Assembly (NCBI GenBank): GCA_016699045.1
Contig: CP064957.1
Location: 248,001 to 312,000, forward strand
Direction of reading: 5' to 3'
DNA from: a bacterium
GTDB taxonomy: Bacteria > Babelota > Babeliae > Babelales > RVW-14
Length of the DNA: 64,000 bases
Below are positions 56,011 through 64,000 of this stretch, piece by piece; the first letter of the stretch is position 1; the number at the start of each line of letters is the position of its first letter. Position numbers and translations under genes: made by a program. The notes beneath the pieces were generated by a model. The model saw only the letters and a list, made by a program, of their open reading frames with translations. It was not told where the DNA came from and made no database searches.

Positions 56011-57114
56011 ATGCTCATTGATGATTTACGCGAAAAACTAAAATCGGTTGAACCGGATGTCCAAGCAATCAGACATTTTTGGGAACAGTCCCAGTCAGGA
56101 CCTCGACTGGCCGCCCTCACTCAAGAAGTGAATGGGGCGAATTTTTGGCAACACAAAGATCGGGACGCTATTTCCAGCGAATACAACCGTCTTAAACATT
56201 TGGCTGAAAGTTATAACGACGTAACCAAAACCTACGACGACAATCTTGAAATGATTGAGCTTTTTGCTGAAAATGAGCAAGAGCTTGCGGCTCTTGAACC
56301 TGAAATAAATCCTCTTTGCCGTAAAATCAAAAAATTTAAACTCGAGCTCTTCTTAAATCAAGAGGGCGACGATAAATATTGTTACATGAGTATTAACGCT
56401 GGTGCTGGCGGCACCGAATCCCAAGATTGGGCGTCGATGCTGCTGCGTATGTACTTGCGCTTTTGCGAGCGCGAAGGCTTTAATGTTGATATTATCGACT
56501 ACCAAGCCGGCGAAGAAGCGGGCATAAAATCAGCCACTTTGTACGTTCAAAAGAAAAACGCGACCGGCTTTTTACGTACTGAAAACGGTATTCACCGCCT
56601 TGTTAGAATTTCACCATTCGATTCGAATAAACGTCGACACACCTCTTTTGCAGCTGTTTCAATAACGGCTGAAGTTGAAGACGTTAAAATTGAAATCAAT
56701 GAAGACGACTTGCGCATAGACACGTACCGTGCAGGAGGCGCTGGTGGCCAGCACGTCAACAAAACAGACTCGGCCGTACGAATAACCCACCTACCAACTA
56801 ACATCGTTGTACAATGCCAAAATGAACGTTCCCAGGCACGCAACAAACAAACCGCCATGAAGTTGCTTAAAGCCCGCTTGTTCGAACGACAAGAAGATGA
56901 GCGCAAAGCAAAAGAAGGTGCGATCAAGAAACAAAAAATAGAATGGGGCTCCCAAATCAGGTCGTACGTTTTACATCCGTACAAAATGGTCAAAGACCAC
57001 CGAACTGATATTGAGTCACCACAACCAGATCTCGTACTTGATGGCGATCTGATGATGTTTATTGAAGCAGCATTATTGCTTGATGCCGCTGCGGCATCAA
57101 CTCAAAGTAAATAA
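56011..57114 (+). CDS. prfB: Peptide chain release factor 2
   Basis: 367 residues. The stop-codon reader SPF at residues 201-203 identifies RF2 (UAA/UGA), and GGQ at 245-247 is the peptidyl-tRNA hydrolysis loop. The N-terminal helical domain begins LREKLKSVEPDVQAI. Most prfB genes need a programmed +1 frameshift at an in-frame UGA near codon 26; this gene is open throughout, so that autoregulation is absent. The ribosome site is weak. It is followed after 15 bases by tilS. Confidence 0.95.
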   Translation: MLIDDLREKLKSVEPDVQAIRHFWEQSQSGPRLAALTQEVNGANFWQHKDRDAISSEYNRLKHLAESYNDVTKTYDDNLEMIELFAENEQELAALEPEINPLCRKIKKFKLELFLNQEGDDKYCYMSINAGAGGTESQDWASMLLRMYLRFCEREGFNVDIIDYQAGEEAGIKSATLYVQKKNATGFLRTENGIHRLVRISPFDSNKRRHTSFAAVSITAEVEDVKIEINEDDLRIDTYRAGGAGGQHVNKTDSAVRITHLPTNIVVQCQNERSQARNKQTAMKLLKARLFERQEDERKAKEGAIKKQKIEWGSQIRSYVLHPYKMVKDHRTDIESPQPDLVLDGDLMMFIEAALLLDAAAASTQSK

Positions 57115-57129
57115 TACCAGAATAATCGT

Positions 57130-58089
57130 ATGAATATTGCCAATCTGATCGCACATACCAAACAACTTATTGCTGCGCATTGCATAGAAAATCCAACTGT
57201 TGTGCTGGGCCTTTCTGGCGGACCAGACTCAGTTTTTTTGCTACATCTGCTTGCTCAACTTCATAGCGAAGGTTGTATTACGCTTATTGCAGCACATCTC
57301 GATCATGGCTGGCGACATAACTCGGCCGATGATGTTATTTTTTGTCAGAAGCTATCCGCAAATTATGGTATTCAATTCTTTAGCGAGCGAGCACTCCCTA
57401 CCAAACACCATGGTTCATTGGAAGAACTTGGCCGGAAGCTGCGTCGCGCGTTTCTTGAAAAAGTAATGCGAGAACAAATGGCAGATTGTATTGCCCTTGC
57501 CCACCACCGTCAAGATCAGCAAGAAACGTTTTTTTTACGCTTACTCCGCGGCAGCTCACTTACCGGCCTGCGTTGTATGAACAGGGTCAATATGCCATAC
57601 ATTCGACCCTTGCTCGAAACAAATAAAAACGACCTGGTTGCATTTCTTGAATCAAACAGTATAAGCTATTTGATCGACCCCACCAACCAAGCTGACGATT
57701 TTTTACGCAATAAAATTAGAAAATATGTTATCCCTGCCTTACGCATGTGCGACCAACGCTTTGAGCAAAAATGCGAGAGCACGATCAAACATTTACAAGC
57801 CGAAGATGATTTTTTGAAAAATCTTACCAAACAAGCAGCAACGCTCGTTTTTGCTTCGCAAAAAACCGGATCTCTTGCAGTACTTCGCACCTGCGATCCT
57901 GTCATTCAACGAAGATTAATTATTGATTTGCTCATTAAAGAAAAAGCATCGTTTAAACCAAGCGAAAACTTTATTACCGAAGTACTTAAATTTTTACTCA
58001 ACCCGCGAGGCGGCAAGCACCAGCTTTCAGCACACTGGTCGCTCATAAAAAAACAAGATCACTTTTGGCTTAAGCACCATCAAAACTAG
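57130..58089 (+). CDS. tilS: tRNA(Ile)-lysidine synthase
   Basis: 319 residues. The PP-loop ATPase motif SGGPDS is at residues 29-34, followed by AAHLDHGWRHNSADD and ALAHHRQDQQETFFLRLLRGSSLTGLRCM, the usual TilS blocks. It changes C34 of the CAT-anticodon tRNA-Ile to lysidine so that AUA is read as Ile. The C-terminal substrate-binding part is short compared with E. coli TilS. It is in one unit with prfB and overlaps the convergent gene by four bases. Confidence 0.93.
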   Translation: MNIANLIAHTKQLIAAHCIENPTVVLGLSGGPDSVFLLHLLAQLHSEGCITLIAAHLDHGWRHNSADDVIFCQKLSANYGIQFFSERALPTKHHGSLEELGRKLRRAFLEKVMREQMADCIALAHHRQDQQETFFLRLLRGSSLTGLRCMNRVNMPYIRPLLETNKNDLVAFLESNSISYLIDPTNQADDFLRNKIRKYVIPALRMCDQRFEQKCESTIKHLQAEDDFLKNLTKQAATLVFASQKTGSLAVLRTCDPVIQRRLIIDLLIKEKASFKPSENFITEVLKFLLNPRGGKHQLSAHWSLIKKQDHFWLKHHQN

Positions 58090-58841
58090 CGTCCTATTTT
58101 TACCATCTTTTCATCCATACGATCCTCAATCATTTGCTGCGCAAGCTTGCGATGAACTTCAGCCACTTCGCGCGCCCTCTTGCCAAAAAGAGGCATTCGA
58201 TGCCACCAACGCACACGTCCTTTTTCGCGATGCTCTTCATACTGACGTTGTAAAAGTTCTTTTTGGGATGAGGCATAATCAGCAAACAACACACGATAAG
58301 CTAATTCGCTTTTTTCAAATTTTTCAGCTGCTTTCTCAAGACGTTTTTGTGCATAAGCAGCATGCTTTTTCCAAATAAAAATACATTCTTCAAATGAATC
58401 TGCAAACACTTCGGCCTGCTGCACGGCACTAGAATAATGTGGCCGACCAGCCATTTCTTTTTGTTTTTCTGCCTGTTCTTCTTCGAGCTTTTTTATATGC
58501 TCCTGCGCCATTACTAGTGCTTGTTGCGCATGCTCCAATTCTAAACGTGCTGCCTCTTTTTGCTTGTACAAAACCCAACGTTTCCGCTGTAACCGCAACG
58601 ATGCGTCGCCAGACTGCAGCTCTTCCAAAACTTCATCAGAAACTTTGAGTTTGCGAGCTTCTTTCAAAAAAACCTGATCCTTTTGTTCAGATTTTTTTAT
58701 TTTTATTTGAGCTTCCGGCGCTATGTGTAATTTATCACTCAACTCAATGCGCTGCCGCTCAAGTGAACGACGCACGGCACCGCATTGAAAAGAAACGGCC
58801 AGATTCAATAATAAACAAGCCCCTACAACAACTATTTTCAT
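58086..58841 (-). CDS. Exported coiled-coil protein, unknown
   Basis: 251 residues from the ATG at 58841 with AGGA seven bases upstream. Signal peptide (MKIVVVGACLLLNLAVSFQCGA) with a Cys near its end; the rest is a Lys/Glu/Ala/Gln-rich coiled coil (EEEQAEKQKEMAG, KRLEKAAEKFEKSELAYRVLF) ending in RVRWWHRMPLFGKRAREVAEVHRKL. No family is recognised. Its layout is that of a periplasmic structural or linking protein. Confidence 0.72.
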   Translation of the reverse strand: MKIVVVGACLLLNLAVSFQCGAVRRSLERQRIELSDKLHIAPEAQIKIKKSEQKDQVFLKEARKLKVSDEVLEELQSGDASLRLQRKRWVLYKQKEAARLELEHAQQALVMAQEHIKKLEEEQAEKQKEMAGRPHYSSAVQQAEVFADSFEECIFIWKKHAAYAQKRLEKAAEKFEKSELAYRVLFADYASSQKELLQRQYEEHREKGRVRWWHRMPLFGKRAREVAEVHRKLAQQMIEDRMDEKMVKIGR

Positions 58842-58938
58842 ACTTTTTTCCTCTCCCCAAAAATGCCCCAACTTTGAAATGATTTTAACACGATGAGAAC
58901 TGCAAGGTAAACAATCTCCATTTTCTATGACAAAACTG

Positions 58939-58968
58939 CTGACTTTTTACCGAAAAAAACGGTACAAT
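58939..58968 (+). promoter_or_regulatory. Sigma-70-like promoter for the tonB-like gene
   Basis: CTGACT (58939-58944), 18-base spacer, TACAAT (58963-58968), about 45 bases before the ATG at 59014. Confidence 0.45.
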
Positions 58969-59013
58969 GAAATTGGAGAGCCGATCTTTAAAACATAAGG
59001 CGTTGGAGAAGTA

Positions 59014-60105
59014 ATGAATTTCAAACTCCGTTTTTATTATAATCTAAAACTATTGCCAACAAAAAAGGGGCGCCTTGTTCCTGTCCTTTTTACTTCACTA
59101 CTTGTTCATTTCTTTGTGCTTTTTTTTGCTTTGAATGTTGGCTTCAGGTTGAGCCTGCCAGAATTGGCTAAAGCATTTGAAACAAAGATTCAACCAATCA
59201 TGGCAAAAAATGAACTGCCGGCCGCCCTCAAGCCCCGCAAGTCGGATTTTGGTTCTTTTGTCTTTTTTGATAAACCAAACGAAAAAATACCACAACAAAT
59301 GCCCGAACAAGAAATCAAAAAACAAGCAGCGACAGACACGCAGCCACAAGAAAAAATAGTTGAAAAAAAAACAAACACAAGCAGAGCTTAAAAAGAAGCC
59401 CCCATAAAACAGGCTACGCCAGAAAATAAACTTACGCAAAAAGAAAAACCACAACCAATCTCCGATCAAAAAAAACCAGCCCAAGCCCCTCAGCTTGCAA
59501 AAAATGACGGACTGGCAAAACAAGAAGCGAAAAAAGAACCAGCAGAAAAAGTTCACCAATCACTTGAAGATCGAATCAAAAAAATTGAGCAGACACAACA
59601 AAAAGTTGCCGCGCTAAAGGCACCAGCAAAAGATTTTTCGCCGCTCATTAAAAAACAAGAAACAATCGACCCACTCCCTGCACCCAAAAAAAATATTATC
59701 GCTATGACGCGCGGTTTTTTAGAAAATCGTCTGGACAAGGGCGATGACTGGCTCGAGCGCAAGGGCGATGAAAACAAAATGCCTTCATTTGAAGAGCTAA
59801 AATATTTATCGTACGAACAGCGGATTAACTGGCAACTCCAAGCATCGTGGAAACAAAATTTTGAACGCAATTTTACCGCACGCCCTCTGCAAGGAAAAGC
59901 GGTTGTTGAATTTAGCATCAATGAAAATGGCCAGTTGGTATGTGCCAATATTATCAAATCAAGTGGCATGCGTGAACTTGATGATATTATTCTGGCCACC
60001 ATGCGCCACGCAGCCCCCTTCCCACCACTTCCGAAACATTTCAACAAAACTGTTTATGCAACAGGACGAATTATATCGGTCCATGCGCACATGTTCGGGT
60101 TTTAG
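59014..60105 (+). pseudogene. TonB-type energy transducer interrupted by an in-frame TAA
   Basis: A single reading frame holds a cytosolic head, a membrane anchor (LVPVLFTSLLVHFFVLFFALNVGF), a Pro/Lys/Gln-rich linker, and from about residue 270 a TonB C-terminal domain (GKAVVEFSINENGQLVCANIIKSSG and HAAPFPPLP). A TAA at 59389-59391 breaks it after 125 codons; the frame is open again to 60105. Near the break are a run of nine A (about 59364-59372) and a run of five C, so two compensating indels could also explain it. As given, the gene yields only the anchored head. It would normally couple inner-membrane energy to outer-membrane receptors. Confidence 0.75.
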
Positions 60106-60187
60106 CAATGCCAAAACACAAGAGTGTTGCGGAAACTTAGTAACTTGTTATCATTGGTTCATAACAAATCTACAAAAAGGAGAACTC

Positions 60188-61567
60188 GTGCCAAAGGTTG
60201 TTATACTAGGCGCTGGGCTGACAGGTTTGTCGACAGCCTACCATTTGGAAAAGGCAGGTTTTTTTGATTATCAATTGTTTGAAAAACAAGATCGAGCCGG
60301 CGGCCTGTTGCGGTCGTTTCAACAAGATGGTTTTACCTTCGATTTCACGGGCCACCTGCTGCACATTAGCGACAGCTATTTTAAAAGCTTTTTGCAGACA
60401 ACCGCCAATCTTGATAACTTCAATTTAGTACAACGCAGATCAGGCATCTACCTGCATCATCAAATCACCGACTACCCTTTCCAAATTAATCTTCACGGTC
60501 GCGACGCCAGCGTTATTTATGACTGCCTTAATGGTTTTATTAATCGCCATAAATCACTAAAAAAACCACAAAATTTTTATGAGTGGGTGTTAAAATATTT
60601 TGGCAAAGGTTTTGGTAAGCATTTTTTCTTTCCCTATCAAGCAAAAATTCTTTCGTGCGATATTAAAAAATTAATGCCATCATGGACCGGTCGATTTGTT
60701 CCAAAAACTACGCTTAAAGATATTGTTTATGGCGCCGTTAAAACCAAAACAGGCGTTGGCTACAACAGCTCATTTTATTATCCAAAACAAGGCGGCATTG
60801 AGTTTATTATAAAAAATATTACACCCAAACTTTCAAACCAACCCCACATCAACCATAATGCTTCTATTATCGATTTAGCAGACAAAAAAATTCACTTCGA
60901 TAACGGTAACCATACATCCTTTGAAATTCTCGTTACCACTTTACCACTTGACCAATTATTGACCAGCATCACCAACGCCTCTCACACAACGTGGAACCAG
61001 ACCAGCAAAAAACTTTCATGCGCCGGCGTACTCAATTTTAATATTGGATTTGATAAAGAAGATATTGCTGATAAACACTGGCTTTATTATCCAGAAAAAC
61101 AATATCCTTTTTATCGACTTGGTTTCTGGAATAACATCAACCCAACGTCAGTAAAACAAGGATCTAGTGCGATTTATGGGGAATGTTCATATCTACGAGG
61201 CTCAAAAACAATGAACCAACTTGAACAAATAACAAAGAATGCTCTGAGCAAAGCGCTTGAAACATTACATTTAACGCATGACAATATTATCACGCAAAAG
61301 ATTCTTAATCTTGAACATGCTTACGTTATTTATGATCAATGGCGGGAAAAGAATCTCACTAAGCTTCTTGCCAATTTACAAGAACACAACATTTATTCGA
61401 TTGGTCGTTTTGGCGAATGGAAATACTCAAGCATGCAAGAAGCGGTTCTTGATGGTAAAAAGGTAGCAGAAACTATTCTGGCACAACTGGGGCATACGCA
61501 CACAAGCACACCACCATCATTGCCCATACTACACAAACCACAACATCATAAAGGACATCGCCTGTAA
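60188..61567 (+). CDS. FAD-dependent oxidoreductase, UDP-galactopyranose mutase/protoporphyrinogen oxidase-like
   Basis: 459 residues from a GTG at 60188 with AAGGAG seven bases upstream; the open frame runs further upstream but overlaps tonB. The N-terminal dinucleotide motif GAGLTGLSTAYHLEKAG and then DRAGGLLRSF mark the FAD site, and FDFTGHLLHIS follows, the pattern of sugar-related NAD(P)/FAD amine-oxidase-like proteins. It lies 57 bases before a sugar epimerase, which supports a place in polysaccharide or glycolipid biosynthesis. No signal peptide is present. The precise reaction is not certain. Confidence 0.85.
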   Translation: MPKVVILGAGLTGLSTAYHLEKAGFFDYQLFEKQDRAGGLLRSFQQDGFTFDFTGHLLHISDSYFKSFLQTTANLDNFNLVQRRSGIYLHHQITDYPFQINLHGRDASVIYDCLNGFINRHKSLKKPQNFYEWVLKYFGKGFGKHFFFPYQAKILSCDIKKLMPSWTGRFVPKTTLKDIVYGAVKTKTGVGYNSSFYYPKQGGIEFIIKNITPKLSNQPHINHNASIIDLADKKIHFDNGNHTSFEILVTTLPLDQLLTSITNASHTTWNQTSKKLSCAGVLNFNIGFDKEDIADKHWLYYPEKQYPFYRLGFWNNINPTSVKQGSSAIYGECSYLRGSKTMNQLEQITKNALSKALETLHLTHDNIITQKILNLEHAYVIYDQWREKNLTKLLANLQEHNIYSIGRFGEWKYSSMQEAVLDGKKVAETILAQLGHTHTSTPPSLPILHKPQHHKGHRL

Positions 61568-61624
61568 CATTTTTAAGAGCGAAACGTTTACCTAAAAGCC
61601 ACAAAAAAGGGAGTTAGAGAAGTA

Positions 61625-62527
61625 ATGAAGCAACTTGAATCATTATATAAAAATAAACAGGTTTTGGTTACCGGAGGCGCCGGCTTTATAGGCTCGCACT
61701 TAGTCGAAAAGCTTGTTGAACTTGGCGCCCGCGTCAGCGTTTTGGATAATTTTTCTACCGGCAACCTTAATAATTTGCGCTCAGTTCTAGCTCACATAAC
61801 GTTAATTTATGCCGACGTTGTCCATTTGCACAGCGTTCTTAAAGCAACCGCAAATAAAGATTTCGTTTTTCATTTAGCTGCGTTTGTTTCCGTTGCACAA
61901 TCAGTAAATCAATCAGACTTGTGCTGGAAAATTAACGTTGAAGGAACCAGAAATGTTCTTGAAGGTTGCTATCAAAACAATGTAAAAACGCTCGTCTTCT
62001 CTTCAAGTTCTGCCGTTTATGGCAACCAAAACTCTCACTGCCATGAAACAGACACCCCACAACCAATGAGTCCGTACGCCAAAAGCAAGTACGAAGGCGA
62101 AAAATTGTGCAAAGAATACGCCGCAAAGTATGCTTTTAATACCACATGTTTGCGCTATTTCAATGTTTATGGCAACCGCCAAAACCCTCAAGGCGTTTAT
62201 GCTGCCGTTGTCGCTCAATTTAAAAATAATTTACTGACTAAAAAGCCACTAACCATTTACGGCGATGGCACGCAAACGCGCGATTTTATTAATGTTGATG
62301 AAGTAGTACAAGCAAACTTACGCCTTGCGCTTTTGAACAAAAGTGTTGGCGAAGTATTTAATATTGGCTCAGGAACAAGTATGAATTTATTTGAGCTCAT
62401 CGCAAACCTTGAACAAGAGCTCAAAATTCAAAAAACTGATATCGACTTTAAACCCTCGCGTGAAAACGATATTATGCATTCGCAGGCCAATTGCGAAAAA
62501 TACCAGAAATTGGTTGCGGGCTTGTAG
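61625..62527 (+). CDS. UDP-glucose 4-epimerase-like SDR enzyme
   Basis: 300 residues. VLVTGGAGFIGSHLVEKL at residues 14-31 is the NAD site, then SSSSAVYGNQNSHC and YAKSKYEGEKLC (YxxxK), RYFNVYGNRQNPQGVYA and the substrate region VFNIGSG. This is the extended-SDR family of GalE/WbpP-type epimerases; the exact sugar is unknown. It probably forms an operon with the preceding oxidoreductase. In contrast to the epimerase at 51354, it has no membrane anchor and is cytosolic. Confidence 0.9.
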   Translation: MKQLESLYKNKQVLVTGGAGFIGSHLVEKLVELGARVSVLDNFSTGNLNNLRSVLAHITLIYADVVHLHSVLKATANKDFVFHLAAFVSVAQSVNQSDLCWKINVEGTRNVLEGCYQNNVKTLVFSSSSAVYGNQNSHCHETDTPQPMSPYAKSKYEGEKLCKEYAAKYAFNTTCLRYFNVYGNRQNPQGVYAAVVAQFKNNLLTKKPLTIYGDGTQTRDFINVDEVVQANLRLALLNKSVGEVFNIGSGTSMNLFELIANLEQELKIQKTDIDFKPSRENDIMHSQANCEKYQKLVAGL

Positions 62528-62542
62528 CACCCTTTTAAAAGC

Positions 62543-62570
62543 TTGGCAAATACATAAATACTGGTATTCT
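62543..62570 (+). promoter_or_regulatory. Sigma-70-like promoter for tRNA-Leu
   Basis: TTGGCA (62543-62548), 16-base spacer, TATTCT (62565-62570), about 40 bases before the tRNA. Confidence 0.4.
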
Positions 62571-62610
62571 TAGCAACGGATAAAGAGTACCAGAAGGTAC
62601 GCTTTTGTAT

Positions 62611-62697
62611 GCCGAAGTGGTGAAATTGGTAGACACGCTAGGTTCAGGGTCTAGTCCCGTTAAAAGGATAGGGGTTCGAGTCCCCTCTTCGGCACCA
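62611..62697 (+). tRNA. tRNA-Leu (anticodon CAG)
   Basis: 87-base class II tRNA: acceptor GCCGAAG / CTTCGGC, anticodon loop TTCAGGG giving CAG, long variable arm, T-loop GGTTCGAGTCC, encoded CCA. The CCA continues into the hairpin repeat also found after tRNA-Ala. Confidence 0.95.
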
Positions 62698-62729
62698 TAC
62701 TTCGCCAAGGCTTCGTATGGCACGGCCAT
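62693..62729 (+). repeat. Hairpin repeat fused to the 3' end of tRNA-Leu
   Basis: CACCATACTTCGCC-AAG-GCTTCGTATGG followed by CACGGCCAT. Except for the loop it equals the repeat after tRNA-Ala at 55072-55112, in the same orientation relative to the tRNA. Confidence 0.8.
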
Positions 62730-62752
62730 CTTCGCCAAATTAAGCTTGTCCT

Positions 62753-62789
62753 AGCTCCGACCCTTCGACAAGCTCAGGGCGTACGGAGC
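62753..62789. repeat. REP-like palindrome, first of an inverted pair
   Basis: GCTCCG and CGGAGC enclose CCCTTCGACAAGCTCAGGG (62761-62779). This core is a common intergenic repeat in environmental bacteria. Its inverse lies at 62862-62898. Confidence 0.7.
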
Positions 62790-62861
62790 ATCCCCCAGTG
62801 GGACCATTTTTTATGGCACCCAAAATAACCTAATAAACAAGGTTAACGAAAAATTCAGATC

Positions 62862-62898
62862 CCGCCCATCCTGAGCTTGTCGAAGGATCGAAGGGCGG
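62862..62898. repeat. REP-like palindrome, second of an inverted pair
   Basis: CCGCCC ... GGGCGG enclosing CCTGAGCTTGTCGAAGG (62870-62886), the exact inverse of the core at 62762-62778. Confidence 0.7.
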
Positions 62899-62913
62899 CC
62901 CTCAAAAAAGCCC

Positions 62914-62942
62914 TTGTCTGAAGGCCTTTCCCATGCTATAAT
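62914..62942 (+). promoter_or_regulatory. Sigma-70-like promoter for dnaJ
   Basis: TTGTCT (62914-62919), 17-base spacer, consensus TATAAT (62937-62942), about 50 bases before the dnaJ ATG. No CIRCE-type inverted repeat is seen near it. Confidence 0.65.
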
Positions 62943-62993
62943 CTAAGCATAACTGACTAAGATTTTTTAGACCCTAGAACCCTGGTAAGAGCT

Positions 62994-64000
62994 ATGAGCA
63001 AAAAAGATTATTATGATATTTTAGGCGTCCCTAAAAACGCCCCGCAGGACGAAATTAAGAAGGCCTACCGCAAATTAGCCATCAAATATCATCCTGACAA
63101 AAACCCCGACAACAAGGCAGCCGAAGATAAATTCAAGGAAGCCGCTGAAGCGTACGAAGTACTTTCAAGTACCGACAAGCGCCAACGATACGACCAATTT
63201 GGCCATGCCGGCGTCAACGGCGCAGGTGGCCATGGCGATCATGGACAGCAGTACTCAGACCTTGGAGATATTTTTGAAAATTTTGGCGACATTTTTGGTG
63301 ACCTTTTTGGCAACCAAGGACGCAGCAAAAAGCAACGCGCTGGCGGGCCAACCCCACAAAAAGGCCACGATCTTTCTCAACGTGCTGAAATTAGCTTAAA
63401 AGAAGCCTACGAAGGCTGCAAAAAAGAAATCAAAGTTTTCCATTACATTCCATGTACCGCCTGCAACGCCTCAGGCTGTGCGGCCGGCAGCAAACCGCAA
63501 GGATGTAAACCATGCGGCGGCAGTGGATCTTTGCATTACCGTCAAGGGTTCTTTGCGTACTCGCAACCATGTACCACCTGCCACGGCCAAGGCTTTACGA
63601 TTGCTTCGCCCTGCACTTCATGCCGTGGACAATCGCGCGTGCAAAAACACGACCATTTTTCCATCAACATCCCAGCCGGCATTTATGACGGCGCAGAATT
63701 GCGCTTGCAAGGCAAGGGCGATGCGGGTGTTTTTGGCGGACCATCGGGCGATCTTTTCTTGGTCATGAGCGTTGCGGCCGACCAAACCTTTACGCGCCGC
63801 GATAGCGATTTGGTAGCCACGCTGGTACTGACGTACCCGCAATTAGTTTTGGGATGCCAAATTGAAATGACACTACTTGATGGCAGCACGGAAAGTATTA
63901 AAATTCCAAAGGGCTGTCCAGTCGGTAAAGAAATTATGATTCCGGGCAAAGGCTTTCCAGATTTGCGCGGTCGCAAACGCGGTAATTTAATTATCGTAAC
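62994..64000 (+). CDS. dnaJ: Chaperone DnaJ, 5' part (runs off the window)
   Basis: About 335 codons are visible. The J-domain (residues 4-70) has YHPDKNPDN with the HPD motif that stimulates DnaK; a Gly/Phe-rich region follows (DIFENFGDIFGDLFGN); then four zinc-finger repeats CTACNASGC, CKPCGGSG, CTTCHGQG and CTSCRGQS; then the substrate-binding domain. The first finger has ASGC where CxGxG is usual. This is a type I DnaJ. dnaK and grpE are not in view. The C-terminal end is missing. Confidence 0.95.
   Translation, partial: MSKKDYYDILGVPKNAPQDEIKKAYRKLAIKYHPDKNPDNKAAEDKFKEAAEAYEVLSSTDKRQRYDQFGHAGVNGAGGHGDHGQQYSDLGDIFENFGDIFGDLFGNQGRSKKQRAGGPTPQKGHDLSQRAEISLKEAYEGCKKEIKVFHYIPCTACNASGCAAGSKPQGCKPCGGSGSLHYRQGFFAYSQPCTTCHGQGFTIASPCTSCRGQSRVQKHDHFSINIPAGIYDGAELRLQGKGDAGVFGGPSGDLFLVMSVAADQTFTRRDSDLVATLVLTYPQLVLGCQIEMTLLDGSTESIKIPKGCPVGKEIMIPGKGFPDLRGRKRGNLIIV

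Noticed and set aside
59861..60187. Upstream extension of the FAD oxidoreductase
   Set aside because: It overlaps the TonB domain; AAGGAG before the GTG at 60188 and the dinucleotide motif fix the true start.
62535..62738. Minus-strand open frame over tRNA-Leu
   Set aside because: It overlaps the tRNA and its attached repeat and has no ribosome site.

Overview
The window looks like one chromosomal stretch of a moderately AT-rich, Gram-negative bacterium with a reduced, host-associated life style. Outer-envelope genes support a diderm cell: a TolC-like protein, a TonB-type protein, a heptosyltransferase-like GT9 enzyme and polysaccharide sugar genes. About a third of the proteins begin with a Sec-type signal peptide or N-terminal anchor, and many of these match no family I recognise. 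That mix, together with tectonin-like and trefoil-like secreted proteins and degenerate copies of housekeeping genes, is compatible with Candidatus Dependentiae (TM6) or a similar intracellular lineage. That placement is an inference from gene style; no rRNA is present to test it.

Layout. 1-6.5 kb: yicC (partial) and yebC, an aquaporin, a BrnQ-type carrier, small exported proteins, ruvB. 6.5-14.4 kb: a dipeptidyl-peptidase III, tRNA-Lys and tRNA-Leu, a divergent trigger factor, then rpmH-rnpA-yidD with a palindromic repeat between rpmH and rnpA, and a large exported Trp-motif protein where yidC is often found. 14.4-22.8 kb: an anchored M16 protease, a GT9 transferase, TolC, an EamA transporter and a tight thyA-folA-dcd operon. 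22.9-27.8 kb: a membrane protein, a tandem gene duplication whose second copy is frameshifted, and a nitroreductase-nitroreductase-photolyase operon. 27.9-33.8 kb: three consecutive exported proteins with very basic segments, including a 1065-residue protein with three internal repeats. 34-43.7 kb: asnS, exported acidic and Ser-rich proteins, an AMP-ligase/ACP/acyltransferase fusion, an IS5-family element with a broken transposase, and a VIT1/CCC1 transporter. 43.9-54.9 kb: mostly exported proteins of unknown function, ending in a five-gene minus-strand run of two glycosyltransferases, a sugar-nucleotide epimerase and two small proteins, all carrying signal peptides or N-terminal anchors. 55-64 kb: tRNA-Ala and tRNA-Ile, prfB, tilS, an interrupted tonB, two cytosolic sugar genes, tRNA-Leu and the start of dnaJ.

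The most interesting content is the run of sugar enzymes with export signals (50.0-54.9 kb), the exported basic proteins (27.9-33.8 kb), a hairpin repeat fused to the 3' CCA of two unrelated tRNA genes, and several apparently broken genes, most of them at or near short homopolymers. No CRISPR array, rRNA operon, prophage or recognisable defence system was found.
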